From contig JAUZPB010000042.1 in NCBI GenBank assembly GCA_030706145.1, positions 1 to 33,538 of the forward strand: a stretch of 33,538 nucleotides of DNA. The letters are read 5' to 3'. Position 1 is the stretch's first letter. The number at the start of each line of letters is the position of its first letter. This document shows, one piece after another, positions 17,290 through 25,543 of the stretch. This DNA comes from Bacteroidota bacterium. Its GTDB lineage: Bacteria; Bacteroidota; Ignavibacteria; Ignavibacteriales; SURF-24. Under the pieces are notes generated by a model. It ran no database searches and had not been told where the DNA came from. It saw only the letters and a program-made list of their open reading frames with translations. The position numbers and the translations under genes were made by a program.

Positions 17290-17697
17290 CTATAATTTTG
17301 TTTTTAAAAAACTAATTCCTTTTTCAAGCAGTCCTCCCTGGGGGACAGATCCTTCGGGTGTAAGCTTGTCTATTACTGTTGGCAGTATTTGAGTTAATCC
17401 GGAGGTTACACTTTCAGGTGACTGCCCGGTTTTTTCAGATAAGTATTGGAGCCTGTCATTCCCAAATCCTTCCCTTACCTGATCTTGCGAAATCGGTTGG
17501 TTTTCGCCGCGCCCTATCCAGGAAGAAATAATATTGCCTAGTCCATTTTGGTTAAATGAGCTTATAAGCCCGTTAAATCCACCATGCTGGTTGCCCGAGA
17601 ACATTTGTAGTAAAGCAGAGGCCAGGCCTGAATGTTCCTGACTGCCGCCGCCAAATAAGCCGCCTGCAGCTCCGGCTATGTTATCTAATAATCCCAT
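17290..17697 (-). CDS. YidB-like (DUF937) protein
   Basis: This 135-residue soluble protein begins MGLLDNIAGAAGGLFGGGSQ, a Gly-rich lead followed by a helical core containing GLGNIISSWIGRGENQPIS and a later LPTVIDKLTPEGSVP. This is the pattern of E. coli YidB and the wider DUF937 group, whose biochemical role is not established. Some members affect stress or antibiotic tolerance, but nothing here shows that. The start is well supported by AAAGGAG seven to eight bases before the ATG on the minus strand. It is a single gene, convergent with glgP and divergent from the flavoprotein at 17940. The 242-base spacer beyond it (17698-17939) holds nothing I recognise except the two start regions. Confidence 0.85.
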   Translation of the reverse strand: MGLLDNIAGAAGGLFGGGSQEHSGLASALLQMFSGNQHGGFNGLISSFNQNGLGNIISSWIGRGENQPISQDQVREGFGNDRLQYLSEKTGQSPESVTSGLTQILPTVIDKLTPEGSVPQGGLLEKGISFLKTKL

Positions 17698-17939
17698 TTT
17701 TACTCCTTTAATATTTTAGTTAATGCAGGTGACAGAGTCTTTATTAACTTTATGCCACTGAAAAATATATAACCTTTTTCGTTTTTGATATCAAGTCAAA
17801 ACAAACTAAGCCTATTTTATGCTGCTATTTCAAATGAAAAATTGAAGTCTTGAATTTAGGTATCTAAATGGCTAAACATTACTAATAACACTTTGTATGA
17901 AAAATTGTCCTTTTTTTTGTGAGATAGAAAGGTTTTTAT

Positions 17940-18875
17940 ATGTATGATGTGATTATTATTGGAGGGGGACCGGCGGGCTTAAATGCAGCTCTTTTTCTTG
18001 GCAGGTGCCGCAGAAAAGTACTTGTCTTAGATAGCGGAAAACCAAGAAATTTCCACACAAAAGCCATGCATGGCTATCTTTCGCGAGATGGAATAAAACC
18101 ACTGGAGTTTCTTAATATAGGAGCTGAAGAACTAAAAAAGTATGACGTAAAGAAAATGCAGACAGAAGTAAATAGAATTGACAAAACTGAAACAGGCTTT
18201 GAAATTACAAATAATGAAGGGGAAAAGTTCTATTCAAAAAAGCTTCTTATTGCAACTGGGATAAAAGATAATATTCCAGAAATAGAGGGTATTGAAGAAT
18301 TCTATGGCAAATCAGTCTTCCACTGCCCATACTGCGATGGGTGGGAAGTAAAAGATAAATCACTTTGCGTATATGCTAAAGGAAAAGCAGCCTTTGCTCT
18401 TTCTGTCTCTTTGCTTAACTGGAGTGAGGATGTGATACTATGTACAGATGGAATATCAAGACTGACGGCCTTAGAAAGAGAAGAGCTAAAGCTTTTGGGT
18501 ATTAAGATATTTAGTCAAAAAATAAGGTGCCTTGAGGGAACTGATGGGCAGCTAGAAAGAATAGTATTTGTAAATGGCGAAAGCATAGATAGAGATGCGC
18601 TCTTTTTCAGTGCAGGGCAAAGACAGCATTCACCTCTTGCCGAACAGCTAGGGTGTAAGTTCGGCTATAAAAGTTTTTATGTTACAAACCGCAAGCAGCA
18701 GACAAATGTCAAAGGAGCATATGTCGCCGGCGATGTTACAAAAGATGTTAAATTTGTTATTGTAGCAGCTGCCGAAGGAGCAAGGGCCGCTGTGGCTATA
18801 AATATCGAATTGCAGGATGAAGAAAAAGAAAAAAGACTATTTAAGGCCAGATCTTCTCTTAAAACACTTTCCTAA
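17940..18875 (+). CDS. Thioredoxin-reductase-like FAD disulfide oxidoreductase (CPYC type)
   Basis: This 311-residue flavoprotein has the TrxR fold. The FAD-binding GGGPAG is at residues 8-13 and the second FAD motif YVAGDV is at 261-266. The redox disulfide is C129-P-Y-C132 inside FHCPYCDGWEV, unlike the CATC of true thioredoxin reductase and like the CPYCHGWE subgroup of small FAD oxidoreductases. The central domain, where NADPH should bind, reads CVYAKGKAAFALSVSLL, which lacks the GxGxxA loop, and no HRR phosphate-binding motif is evident. The electron donor and the disulfide substrate are therefore open; the protein could act as an oxidase or use an unusual donor. AAAGG precedes the ATG. 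The next gene starts 53 bases downstream. Confidence 0.88.
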   Translation: MYDVIIIGGGPAGLNAALFLGRCRRKVLVLDSGKPRNFHTKAMHGYLSRDGIKPLEFLNIGAEELKKYDVKKMQTEVNRIDKTETGFEITNNEGEKFYSKKLLIATGIKDNIPEIEGIEEFYGKSVFHCPYCDGWEVKDKSLCVYAKGKAAFALSVSLLNWSEDVILCTDGISRLTALEREELKLLGIKIFSQKIRCLEGTDGQLERIVFVNGESIDRDALFFSAGQRQHSPLAEQLGCKFGYKSFYVTNRKQQTNVKGAYVAGDVTKDVKFVIVAAAEGARAAVAINIELQDEEKEKRLFKARSSLKTLS

Positions 18876-18928
18876 TATTAAAAAAATTACCATTTTTAGT
18901 TTTCTAATTACAGATACTATGGGTAGAT

Positions 18929-19711
18929 GTGAACCGGTTAAAAGAAGAATATAATAAACTGCTTGTGATTATCCGTCAGCTTGATAGAAAAGTTGTAACG
19001 GTTTTTATTGCAGTTGCCATTCTACAGACAATCTCATGGTATTATACTTCAAGACGCTTCTTCAGACTTTATCTGTCCGATTATTTTTTAGAGGACAACC
19101 TTTCTGACCTATATGAATACCTCTACTGGTATATAGGGGATTTTATAACACTATTTGTTTTATCGGCTCTTATTGTTAAATTTTTCTTCAAAGAAAAATT
19201 ATCTTCATATGGACTGAAGCTTGGGGAATATAAGTTTGGACTCTGTTGGTCTATAGTATTTTGTGCTGTAATGTTAATTATTATATGGTGCGTTTCTTCT
19301 TTGCCATCATTTTCAGCTGCATATCCTCAGCTGAATCTAGCAAAGGAGAAATGGATGATTTTTGTATTGTTTGAAGCTTCATTGCTCATTTATATATTTG
19401 CCTGGGAATTCCTGTGGCGTGGATTTATGCTTTTTGGTCTTGAGGAAAAATTTGGTTATTATACAGTGCTGATTCAAATGCTGCCTTTTGTTATACTGCA
19501 TAATGGAAAACCGGAACTAGAGACTTTCGGCGCTATATTAGGAGGAGTTTTATTGGGGATTCTGGCCTTAAGGACCAGATCGTTTATTTATGGAGTTTTA
19601 GTCCATTTCTTTGTCATGTTTAGTATTGATGTTATATCTGCCCTTAGGTTCAGGGCAGATGATTATGGACTAGGGCTTAATTCTTTGTTAAATTTGTTTA
19701 GTAATTTTTAA
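18929..19711 (+). CDS. CPBP (CAAX/bacteriocin-processing type) intramembrane protease-like protein
   Basis: This 260-residue protein has about six to seven membrane segments. The CPBP family signature appears as E160-F-L-W-R164 inside a hydrophobic stretch, followed by H191 in PFVILHNGKPE and H226 in GVLVHFFVMF, which together give the expected Glu-Arg-His-His set. The common second Glu of the EExxxR motif is replaced by Phe161. The start codon is GTG at 18929; no in-frame ATG lies upstream before stops. Related proteins cleave prenylated or peptide substrates or act as immunity factors, but no bacteriocin gene is nearby. Only 12 bases separate it from pdxJ, so it is probably the first gene of a CPBP-pdxJ-TIGR02757 operon. 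Confidence 0.85.
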   Translation: MNRLKEEYNKLLVIIRQLDRKVVTVFIAVAILQTISWYYTSRRFFRLYLSDYFLEDNLSDLYEYLYWYIGDFITLFVLSALIVKFFFKEKLSSYGLKLGEYKFGLCWSIVFCAVMLIIIWCVSSLPSFSAAYPQLNLAKEKWMIFVLFEASLLIYIFAWEFLWRGFMLFGLEEKFGYYTVLIQMLPFVILHNGKPELETFGAILGGVLLGILALRTRSFIYGVLVHFFVMFSIDVISALRFRADDYGLGLNSLLNLFSNF

Positions 19712-19723
19712 GAGGTAATAAAA

Positions 19724-20443
19724 ATGCGTTTCTGCTTAAATGTCGATCATATTGCAACCCTTAGAAATGCAAGAGGGGAAATGCTACCGGATCCGGTTAC
19801 CGTAGCTCTTATTGCAGAACAAGCCGGCGTAGATGGTATTGTTGTTCATCTTAGAGAAGACAGAAGGCATATTAATGAACGTGATCTCAGACTGCTGCGT
19901 GAATTAGTTTCTACTAAACTCGATATGGAAATGGCTGCAGTCGATGAGATTATAAAGATCGCATGCGACGTAAGACCTAACCTTGCTACAATTGTTCCTG
20001 AAAGAAGAAAGGAACTTACGACTGAAGGGGGAGTAAATGTAATTGATAATATTGAAGCTCTCTCAAATGCAATTAAAGAGCTCCACGAGGCAGAAATCCC
20101 TGTTTCACTGTTTATTGAACCGGATATTAACCAGATAAGTGCTGCTGCAGAAATAAATGCAGACTTTATTGAGATCCATACAGGGACATATGCAAATGCT
20201 GCAAACGAAGAAGAGCAGTTCGATGAGCTCGAAAGAATTCGTTTGGCTTCAAAGCACGCAAAAAAACTTGGATTGGGTGTAAATGCCGGACATGGCTTAA
20301 ACTATGTTAATATAAAACAATTCCTGGAAATTGAAGATATTGATGAGGTCAGTATTGGGCAGGCAATTATTGCCCGTGCCGTAATTACAGGCATTAAAGA
20401 AGCTGTCGAAGAAATGAAACAGATAATCCGTCAGAAGAAATGA
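19724..20443 (+). CDS. pdxJ: Pyridoxine 5'-phosphate synthase
   Basis: PdxJ condenses 1-deoxy-D-xylulose 5-phosphate with 3-amino-1-hydroxyacetone 1-phosphate to give pyridoxine 5'-phosphate, the last ring-forming step of the DXP-dependent vitamin B6 pathway. The protein is 239 residues, the usual length of this TIM barrel. It opens with RFCLNVDHIATLRNARG, and later shows VVHLREDRRHI, ATIVPERR, GVNAGHGLNY and EVSIGQAIIARAV, all strongly conserved in the family. AGAGGT precedes the ATG. Its stop overlaps the ATG of the next gene (ATGA), showing translational coupling. No other B6 gene is in the window. Confidence 0.97.
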   Translation: MRFCLNVDHIATLRNARGEMLPDPVTVALIAEQAGVDGIVVHLREDRRHINERDLRLLRELVSTKLDMEMAAVDEIIKIACDVRPNLATIVPERRKELTTEGGVNVIDNIEALSNAIKELHEAEIPVSLFIEPDINQISAAAEINADFIEIHTGTYANAANEEEQFDELERIRLASKHAKKLGLGVNAGHGLNYVNIKQFLEIEDIDEVSIGQAIIARAVITGIKEAVEEMKQIIRQKK

Positions 20444-21225
20444 CTCAGCTAAAAAGAAAGCTAGATTATCATTACAGGTACTTCGATAAAGATCAGATAT
20501 CTCCAGATCCACTGGAATTCCTTCACAGATATCATGATGAAAAAGATATTGAGGCAATCGGTATGATTGCCTCTGTCTTTGCTTATGGGAAAGTTGAACA
20601 GATCATTTCCACACTCAATAAGATCTGCAGTATCATTTCAGACCGTCCATATGAGTTTATTCTGGGCTTTAATTATTCCAAAGATCACTTGTGTTTTGAA
20701 AATATTAAGCATAGATTCTATACTAGCCAGGATATAGCCGTTCTTTTTAAAATACTCCATGTGGTTTATTCAAATTACGGATCATTAAAGAAGCTTTTTC
20801 TTCTTTATTACTTTGAGCAGGAAAACACTCTTAAAGAATCAATTTCTTTTTTTTCAAATAATTTGCTTAACCTTTCTAAATATGAGGGAAATACCTCTTA
20901 TGTAAGTCCTGGACTTGAATTTATGTTTCCAGATCCAATGAAGGGGAGTGCATGTAAAAGGATGAATTTATTCTTAAGGTGGATGGTAAGAAAAGATGAA
21001 CTTGATTTTGGCCTTTGGAATGAAATACCGAGATCGAAGCTTGTTATCCCGGTTGATACACACGTAGCAAGGATATGCAGCAGCCTTGGACTTACAAGTC
21101 TTAAGAACGTTTCATGGAAGATGGCAGAAGAGATAACAGATAAGCTGAAAACCTTCGATCCTTCTGATCCTGTAAAATATGATTTTGCTATTTGCCACAT
21201 TGGAATGCGGAGGATGCAATTTTAA
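20440..21225 (+). CDS. TIGR02757 (DUF2400) family protein
   Basis: This 261-residue protein is a TIGR02757 family member, a group of unknown function with distant likeness to helix-hairpin-helix DNA glycosylases. Supporting stretches are DPLEFLHRYHDEKDIEAIGMIASVFAYGKVEQI near the N-terminus and the C-terminal set GLWNEIPRSKLVIPVDTHVARI and DPVKYDFAICHIGM. The start ATG overlaps the pdxJ stop by 4 bases. The C-terminus ends abruptly as CHIGMRRMQF. If one base near 21208 were removed, the frame would continue as GGCNFKSSVAKF and on for about 25 codons, so a frameshift or sequencing error near the end is possible but unproven. It is likely the last gene of the operon. Confidence 0.88.
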   Translation: MTQLKRKLDYHYRYFDKDQISPDPLEFLHRYHDEKDIEAIGMIASVFAYGKVEQIISTLNKICSIISDRPYEFILGFNYSKDHLCFENIKHRFYTSQDIAVLFKILHVVYSNYGSLKKLFLLYYFEQENTLKESISFFSNNLLNLSKYEGNTSYVSPGLEFMFPDPMKGSACKRMNLFLRWMVRKDELDFGLWNEIPRSKLVIPVDTHVARICSSLGLTSLKNVSWKMAEEITDKLKTFDPSDPVKYDFAICHIGMRRMQF

Positions 21226-21337
21226 ATCCTCTGTTGCGAAATTTCCCGAATTACGCCTATTTTATAATAAAATCTTGTTGAACCCATAATAAAACAATAT
21301 TATATTGGTGAGCAGTTTTTGAGCTTTAATTGGATGT

Positions 21338-21365
21338 TTTTGCCGCTTCCTCTATAGCGGTAAAA
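21338..21365. terminator. Possible hairpin between the TIGR02757 gene and OPT gene
   Basis: TTTTGCCGCT (21338-21347) pairs with AGCGGTAAAA (21356-21365) with one G-T wobble and an eight-base loop. It lies 113 bases after the upstream stop and 70 bases before the OPT start. The T-tract after it is weak on the plus strand, so it may be a terminator or a leader structure for the OPT gene. Confidence 0.45.
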
Positions 21366-21434
21366 CTATTATTCCAAAGAGCATTTTACTATTTAATTTT
21401 CTTTTAATTTACTTTATCAGTCATAGGAGCAAAA

Positions 21435-23483
21435 ATGTCAGTATCTGATGTTGGGGTAAAGCCCCCTGAACAAAAGAAATTTGTACCATTTGTTTCTCCG
21501 GAGACTAACATGGCGGAATTTACAATCCGCGCGTTAGTAATAGGACTTGTAATGTCTGTGATCTTAGGTGCAGCAAATGCTTATCTAGGCCTGAAGGCCG
21601 GTATGACAATAGCTGCAACTTATCCTGCTGCAGTTATAGGAATGGCAGTTCTGAAGATCATGAAAGGCTCTATCCTTGAGGAGAACTTTGCCAGAACAGT
21701 AGGTTCAATCGGTGAATCTGTTGCTGCAGGAGCAATTTTTACAATCCCTGCATTTCTGATCTCAGGTGTTTGGAAAGAGTTTTATTCAATTGAACATTAC
21801 CTCCAGGCAACATCAATCATGTTTGTAGGTGGTGTAATTGGAATTCTTTTCGTTACAATTCTTCGACGCGTTATGGTTGAAGATGCAGAACTTCCTTTCC
21901 CGGAATCTGTTGCAGCTTCAGAAATTCATAAAGCTGGCCGCTCTGGTAAAAGTGGTGCTAAGTTCTTATTCTATGCTATGGGCCTTGGCGCTTTGATCCA
22001 GGCTTTAAAACAGTTACAGGCATTTGCTTCAAGTTGGGAAAAGTTTATCCCATTTAGCGGAAAGAGCATTACTTTTAGCAATGGAGCTTCTGTACCTGCC
22101 AGCGGCGGTACCTTGCTTAGCACTCCTGGCGTAAGTCCTGCTTATATGGGCGTTGGATATATTATTGGTCCTCAGCTTGCTGCTCTTAACTTTACAGGAG
22201 GACTTCTTGCATGGGGATTATTTGTCCCTCTATTGTTATACTTCCTTGGACCTGAACTTGCCAGTTCTTTAGCTGCTGCCGGTAAGGACATAAATGCTGA
22301 AGCTACATGGATCGATATGGCTAATCAGGTTTGGAAAACTATTGTCCGCCCAATTGCTATTGGCGGTATGCTTATGAGCGCTGCTTATACACTCTTTAAG
22401 ATGAGAAAAAGCCTTGGTGCTGGTCTTTCTAGAGCAATTGGCGACGTAAAAAGAGCTGCTACTGGTGGAACTGCTGAAAGCCGTACAGATAAAGACTTGA
22501 ATTTCAAATGGGTCTTTATTGGACTTGGCCTTGCTTCAGTTGCTACTTTCTTTATTTATTTATATTTCTCCCAGGACATTCTTGCTGCTGCCGTTGCAAC
22601 CATTGTAATGATAATTGCAGGATTCTTCTTTGCAGCTGTTTCAGGCTACCTGGTTGGACTTATTGGTTCAAGTAATAACCCTATCAGCGGTCTTACTATT
22701 TCAACTTTGATCGTTGCTGCAATCCTCATGGTTGCCCTTGGAGTTAAAGGAATGGCAGGAATTGCTGCTGTGCTTGGCGTTGCTGCTGTTATCTGCGTTG
22801 CTGCTGCTGTTGCAGGTGAAATGCTTCAGGACCTTAAAGTTGGACATATTCTTGGTGGTACACCATGGAAAATGCAGATAGGCGATATGTTTGGTATTTT
22901 GTTGTCTTCTGCTATTATGTTCTTCCCGCTTTTGATCTTACACGAAGGCGATATTAAAACTGGTGGTACAGGTCTTGGCGGTCAGAATTATTCTGCTCCA
23001 CAGGCAAGCCTTATGGCAATTTTAGCCAAAGGTATTGTAGGCGGCGATATGGCTTGGCCACTTATTATAGTTGGTATACTTATGGCACTTGGTTTCATTT
23101 TACTTAAGGTAAAGAGCCCTATGCTCGTTTGCGTTGGAATGTATTTACCTCTTGAAACTTCATTTGCCATATTTATTGGCGGTCTTATTAGAGGTTTGCT
23201 TGATAAATTAGCTGCCCGCAGGAAATTCAATGCTCCTCAGCTGGCCAGAATGGAAAACAATGGCGTTCTTTTGGCCTCGGGCTTAATTGCGGGTGAGGCG
23301 CTAATTGGATTGCTCTTTGCACTCTTTGCAGTAATGGATTGGAAGATCCCTCCAATCTTTGCACATCCAACATTCCTTATCAGCTTAATAGTTTTTGTAA
23401 TTATTGGCTACTTGTTGGTACGCACTCCATTAGCTAATGCAGGCGATCCTGATGAACCTGCTCCACCATCAGCTATGTTCTAA
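21435..23483 (+). CDS. OPT-family oligopeptide transporter
   Basis: This 682-residue, very hydrophobic inner-membrane protein belongs to the OPT/YSL superfamily. The opening TIRALVIGLVMSVILGAANAYLGLKAGMTIA is highly characteristic of the bacterial subgroup, as are LPFPESVAASEIHKAG and the later GGTPWKMQIGDMFG and PLETSFAIFIGG. It probably has 14-16 membrane segments. OPT proteins are proton-coupled carriers of small peptides or of metal chelates; the sequence does not decide which. The peptidases downstream make peptide uptake attractive. AGGAGC precedes the ATG, with a strong hairpin terminator just past the stop. Confidence 0.93.
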   Translation: MSVSDVGVKPPEQKKFVPFVSPETNMAEFTIRALVIGLVMSVILGAANAYLGLKAGMTIAATYPAAVIGMAVLKIMKGSILEENFARTVGSIGESVAAGAIFTIPAFLISGVWKEFYSIEHYLQATSIMFVGGVIGILFVTILRRVMVEDAELPFPESVAASEIHKAGRSGKSGAKFLFYAMGLGALIQALKQLQAFASSWEKFIPFSGKSITFSNGASVPASGGTLLSTPGVSPAYMGVGYIIGPQLAALNFTGGLLAWGLFVPLLLYFLGPELASSLAAAGKDINAEATWIDMANQVWKTIVRPIAIGGMLMSAAYTLFKMRKSLGAGLSRAIGDVKRAATGGTAESRTDKDLNFKWVFIGLGLASVATFFIYLYFSQDILAAAVATIVMIIAGFFFAAVSGYLVGLIGSSNNPISGLTISTLIVAAILMVALGVKGMAGIAAVLGVAAVICVAAAVAGEMLQDLKVGHILGGTPWKMQIGDMFGILLSSAIMFFPLLILHEGDIKTGGTGLGGQNYSAPQASLMAILAKGIVGGDMAWPLIIVGILMALGFILLKVKSPMLVCVGMYLPLETSFAIFIGGLIRGLLDKLAARRKFNAPQLARMENNGVLLASGLIAGEALIGLLFALFAVMDWKIPPIFAHPTFLISLIVFVIIGYLLVRTPLANAGDPDEPAPPSAMF

Positions 23484-23493
23484 TGAATTTTGT

Positions 23494-23527
23494 AAGGACA
23501 GGATTTACTCCTGTCCTTCTTTGTTTT
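23494..23527 (+). terminator. Intrinsic terminator of the OPT gene
   Basis: AAGGACAGGA (23494-23503) pairs perfectly with TCCTGTCCTT (23509-23518) around a five-base loop, followed by CTTTGTTTT. It begins 11 bases after the OPT stop codon. Confidence 0.88.
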
Positions 23528-23552
23528 ATATATACCTTTAATTCTGTTGATC

Positions 23553-23585
23553 AATTTTTAAGATAAAATTTTTAAGATAAAATTT
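23553..23585. repeat. Short 14-bp tandem duplication before the PqqD-like gene
   Basis: The unit AATTTTTAAGATAA occurs twice in direct succession (23553-23566 and 23567-23580), with a partial third copy. It ends eight bases before the start codon of the next gene and so occupies its 5' leader or promoter. Confidence 0.7.
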
Positions 23586-23593
23586 AGGAATTT

Positions 23594-23977
23594 ATGCCTT
23601 TAAGTTTCAGGGAAAGAAGAAAAATACTTAAAGATGCCAATTATCTGGACCTTACTCCATATCATATCTTTAAGTCAGAAACTGATGACAAAGGATTAGT
23701 TACCGTCCTTGTCCCAAAATTCAGAAATAAGCTCCTCGCTAAGCTAATACTACCCAGATTGAAATCTTCTCACTTTAAAATTAAATTAGATGAAATCGGC
23801 TCACTTGCCTGGCAGCATATTGATGGATCAAAAAACGTTGCCATGCTTTCAAGTGAACTAGTCGATATCTTAGGTGATAAAATTCAGCCTGTGAACGAAA
23901 GGCTGCCGAAATTTCTGACGAGCTTATATCTGGAGGGATATATATCTTTTAATGAAATTAAAAAAGAAGGAGAATGA
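23594..23977 (+). CDS. PqqD-like small protein
   Basis: This 127-residue protein has a C-terminal half that fits the PqqD fold: LDEIGSLAWQHIDGSKNVAML, then a helix, then LPKFLTSLYLEGYISF. PqqD-like domains are peptide-binding modules (RiPP recognition elements) in peptide-modifying pathways, but many stand-alone copies in this group of bacteria have no known partner. The first 60 residues (FRERRKILKDANYL ... VLVPKFRN) recall other single PqqD-like proteins, with a short beta-hairpin lead. No radical SAM enzyme or precursor peptide is adjacent. Its stop (TGA at 23975) is one base before the PepD start, and the ribosome-binding site of pepD lies within its last codons, so the two are coupled. 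Confidence 0.75.
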   Translation: MPLSFRERRKILKDANYLDLTPYHIFKSETDDKGLVTVLVPKFRNKLLAKLILPRLKSSHFKIKLDEIGSLAWQHIDGSKNVAMLSSELVDILGDKIQPVNERLPKFLTSLYLEGYISFNEIKKEGE

Positions 23978-23978
23978 A

Positions 23979-25442
23979 ATGGGAAAAATCTTAGGCGGTC
24001 TAAGACCGGAATTGTTATGGAACCATTTTGAAGAGATCTGCAATCGTCCCCATCCTTCAAGAAAAGAGGGAAAACTATCCGAGTACATTGTGTCAGTAGG
24101 GAAAAGAAATAATCTGGAAACCCTTACTGATGAATTCGGAAATGTTCTCATTAGAAAACCTGCTACTAAAGGAAAGGAAAACCTTAAAACAGCAGTTCTT
24201 CAAGGACATCTTGATATGGTACCCGAGAAGAACAATGATGTAAAGCATGACTTTGAGAGCGACCCTATTCAGCCTTATATAGATGGAGAATGGGTAAAGG
24301 CAAAGGGAACAACATTAGGATCTGATAATGGCATTGGTGTAGCTGCCGCTCTAGCTGTTGTAGAATCAAAAGATCTTGAACATGGCCCGCTCGAATTTTT
24401 GTTTACTTTAGATGAAGAAACTGGTCTTAATGGAGCACAGGCCCTTAAACCAGGATTCCTTAAAGCCTCAGTACTTCTTAACCTTGATTCCGAGGAGGAA
24501 GGCGCTCTTTATATTGGCTGCGCTGGTGGTAAAAGTACTTTTGCTGAATTCAACTTCTCAAAAGAAGATGCTCCTTCTGGTTCACAGTTCTTTCAGATCA
24601 AGGTAACTGGTCTTAAAGGTGGCCATTCAGGTTTAGATATTGCCGAAGGAAGAGGAAATTCAATAAAAATTGTAAGCAGACTCCTTTGGAACCTTTGCAG
24701 GAATTTCGGAGTAAGATTAGCCGAACTTAATGGTGGTAGCAAGCATAATGCAATACCAAGAGAAAGTTTTGCAACTGTAGCTGTCCCTTCTTCTTCTGTT
24801 GATGCATTCTCAAAGTATGTAAATGACTTTAATTCAATTATCAAAAAAGAACTCGCAACAAACGAGCCTAATTTGAAGGTTGAGGCTCTTAAGTCATCTG
24901 ATACCAATGTAAAAGTAATGGATAAATTGACTCAGGATAGGCTGCTTGGAGCTTTATATTCGGCTCCGCATGGAGTTATTACAATGAGCCCTGATATAAA
25001 AGGACTGGTTGAGACCTCGACAAACCTTGCTATTGTTAAGACAGAAGATAGTACTGTTTCTATAACAACTAGCCAAAGGAGTTCTGTTGAGACTGAGAAA
25101 GACGATGCTGCCAATATGGTCTATGCTGTCTTTTCTCTTGCAGGTGCTAAGGTTAATCAGGGTGATGGTTACCCTGGCTGGAAACCTAACATTAAATCGC
25201 CCGTTTTAGGCGTTCTTCAGACTACTTATAAGAAGCTCTATGGAACTGATCCTGAAGTAAAAGCAATACATGCAGGACTTGAATGCGGCATTATAAACGA
25301 GAGGTATCCTGATATGGATATGATCTCCTTTGGTCCTACAATTATTGGCGCACATTCACCAGATGAAAGAGTAAAAATAGATACAGTTGAAAAGTTCTGG
25401 GATTTATTGAAGGAAGTGTTAAAAAATATACCTTCAAAATAG
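23979..25442 (+). CDS. pepD: Xaa-His dipeptidase (aminoacyl-histidine dipeptidase, M20C)
   Basis: This cytoplasmic zinc enzyme cleaves dipeptides, notably those with C-terminal His. It shows the M20 metal-binding set: H77 and D79 in LQGHLDMVPEK, bridging D116 in LGSDNGIG, the catalytic E146-E147 in LDEETGL, D170 in LNLDSEEEG and a late His in IIGAHSPDERV. The dimerisation domain sits in the middle (ITVTGLKGGHSGLDI-like stretch, here KVTGLKGGHSGLDI). The start at 23979 is fixed by AGAAGGAG at 23965-23972 and gives 487 residues, close to E. coli PepD (485); the ATG at 23952 would overlap the upstream gene by 26 bases for no gain. It is coupled to the PqqD-like gene. Confidence 0.94.
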   Translation: MGKILGGLRPELLWNHFEEICNRPHPSRKEGKLSEYIVSVGKRNNLETLTDEFGNVLIRKPATKGKENLKTAVLQGHLDMVPEKNNDVKHDFESDPIQPYIDGEWVKAKGTTLGSDNGIGVAAALAVVESKDLEHGPLEFLFTLDEETGLNGAQALKPGFLKASVLLNLDSEEEGALYIGCAGGKSTFAEFNFSKEDAPSGSQFFQIKVTGLKGGHSGLDIAEGRGNSIKIVSRLLWNLCRNFGVRLAELNGGSKHNAIPRESFATVAVPSSSVDAFSKYVNDFNSIIKKELATNEPNLKVEALKSSDTNVKVMDKLTQDRLLGALYSAPHGVITMSPDIKGLVETSTNLAIVKTEDSTVSITTSQRSSVETEKDDAANMVYAVFSLAGAKVNQGDGYPGWKPNIKSPVLGVLQTTYKKLYGTDPEVKAIHAGLECGIINERYPDMDMISFGPTIIGAHSPDERVKIDTVEKFWDLLKEVLKNIPSK

Positions 25443-25467
25443 AATTAATTTATTTTTCAATTGCATG

Positions 25468-25504
25468 CGCACTCTCTCTTTTAAGTAAAAGGGGAGAGAG
25501 TGCG
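25468..25504 (+). terminator. Hairpin after pepD
   Basis: CGCACTCTCTC (25468-25478) pairs with GAGAGAGTGCG (25494-25504), an 11-bp stem enclosing an A/T-rich loop. The T-rich stretch comes only about 15 bases later (TTATTTTTATT), so termination may be partial. It lies 26 bases past the pepD stop. Confidence 0.6.
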
Positions 25505-25543
25505 TAGGCAAATAGCTTATTTTTATTAATAAAAGATTAAAAT

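Noticed and set aside
23594-23977. Complete PQQ or RiPP biosynthesis cluster
   Set aside because: Only a PqqD-like module is present; there is no precursor peptide, radical SAM enzyme or other pqq gene in the neighbourhood.
24593-25114. Minus-strand frames opposite pepD
   Set aside because: They are fully covered by conserved M20 peptidase sequence on the plus strand.
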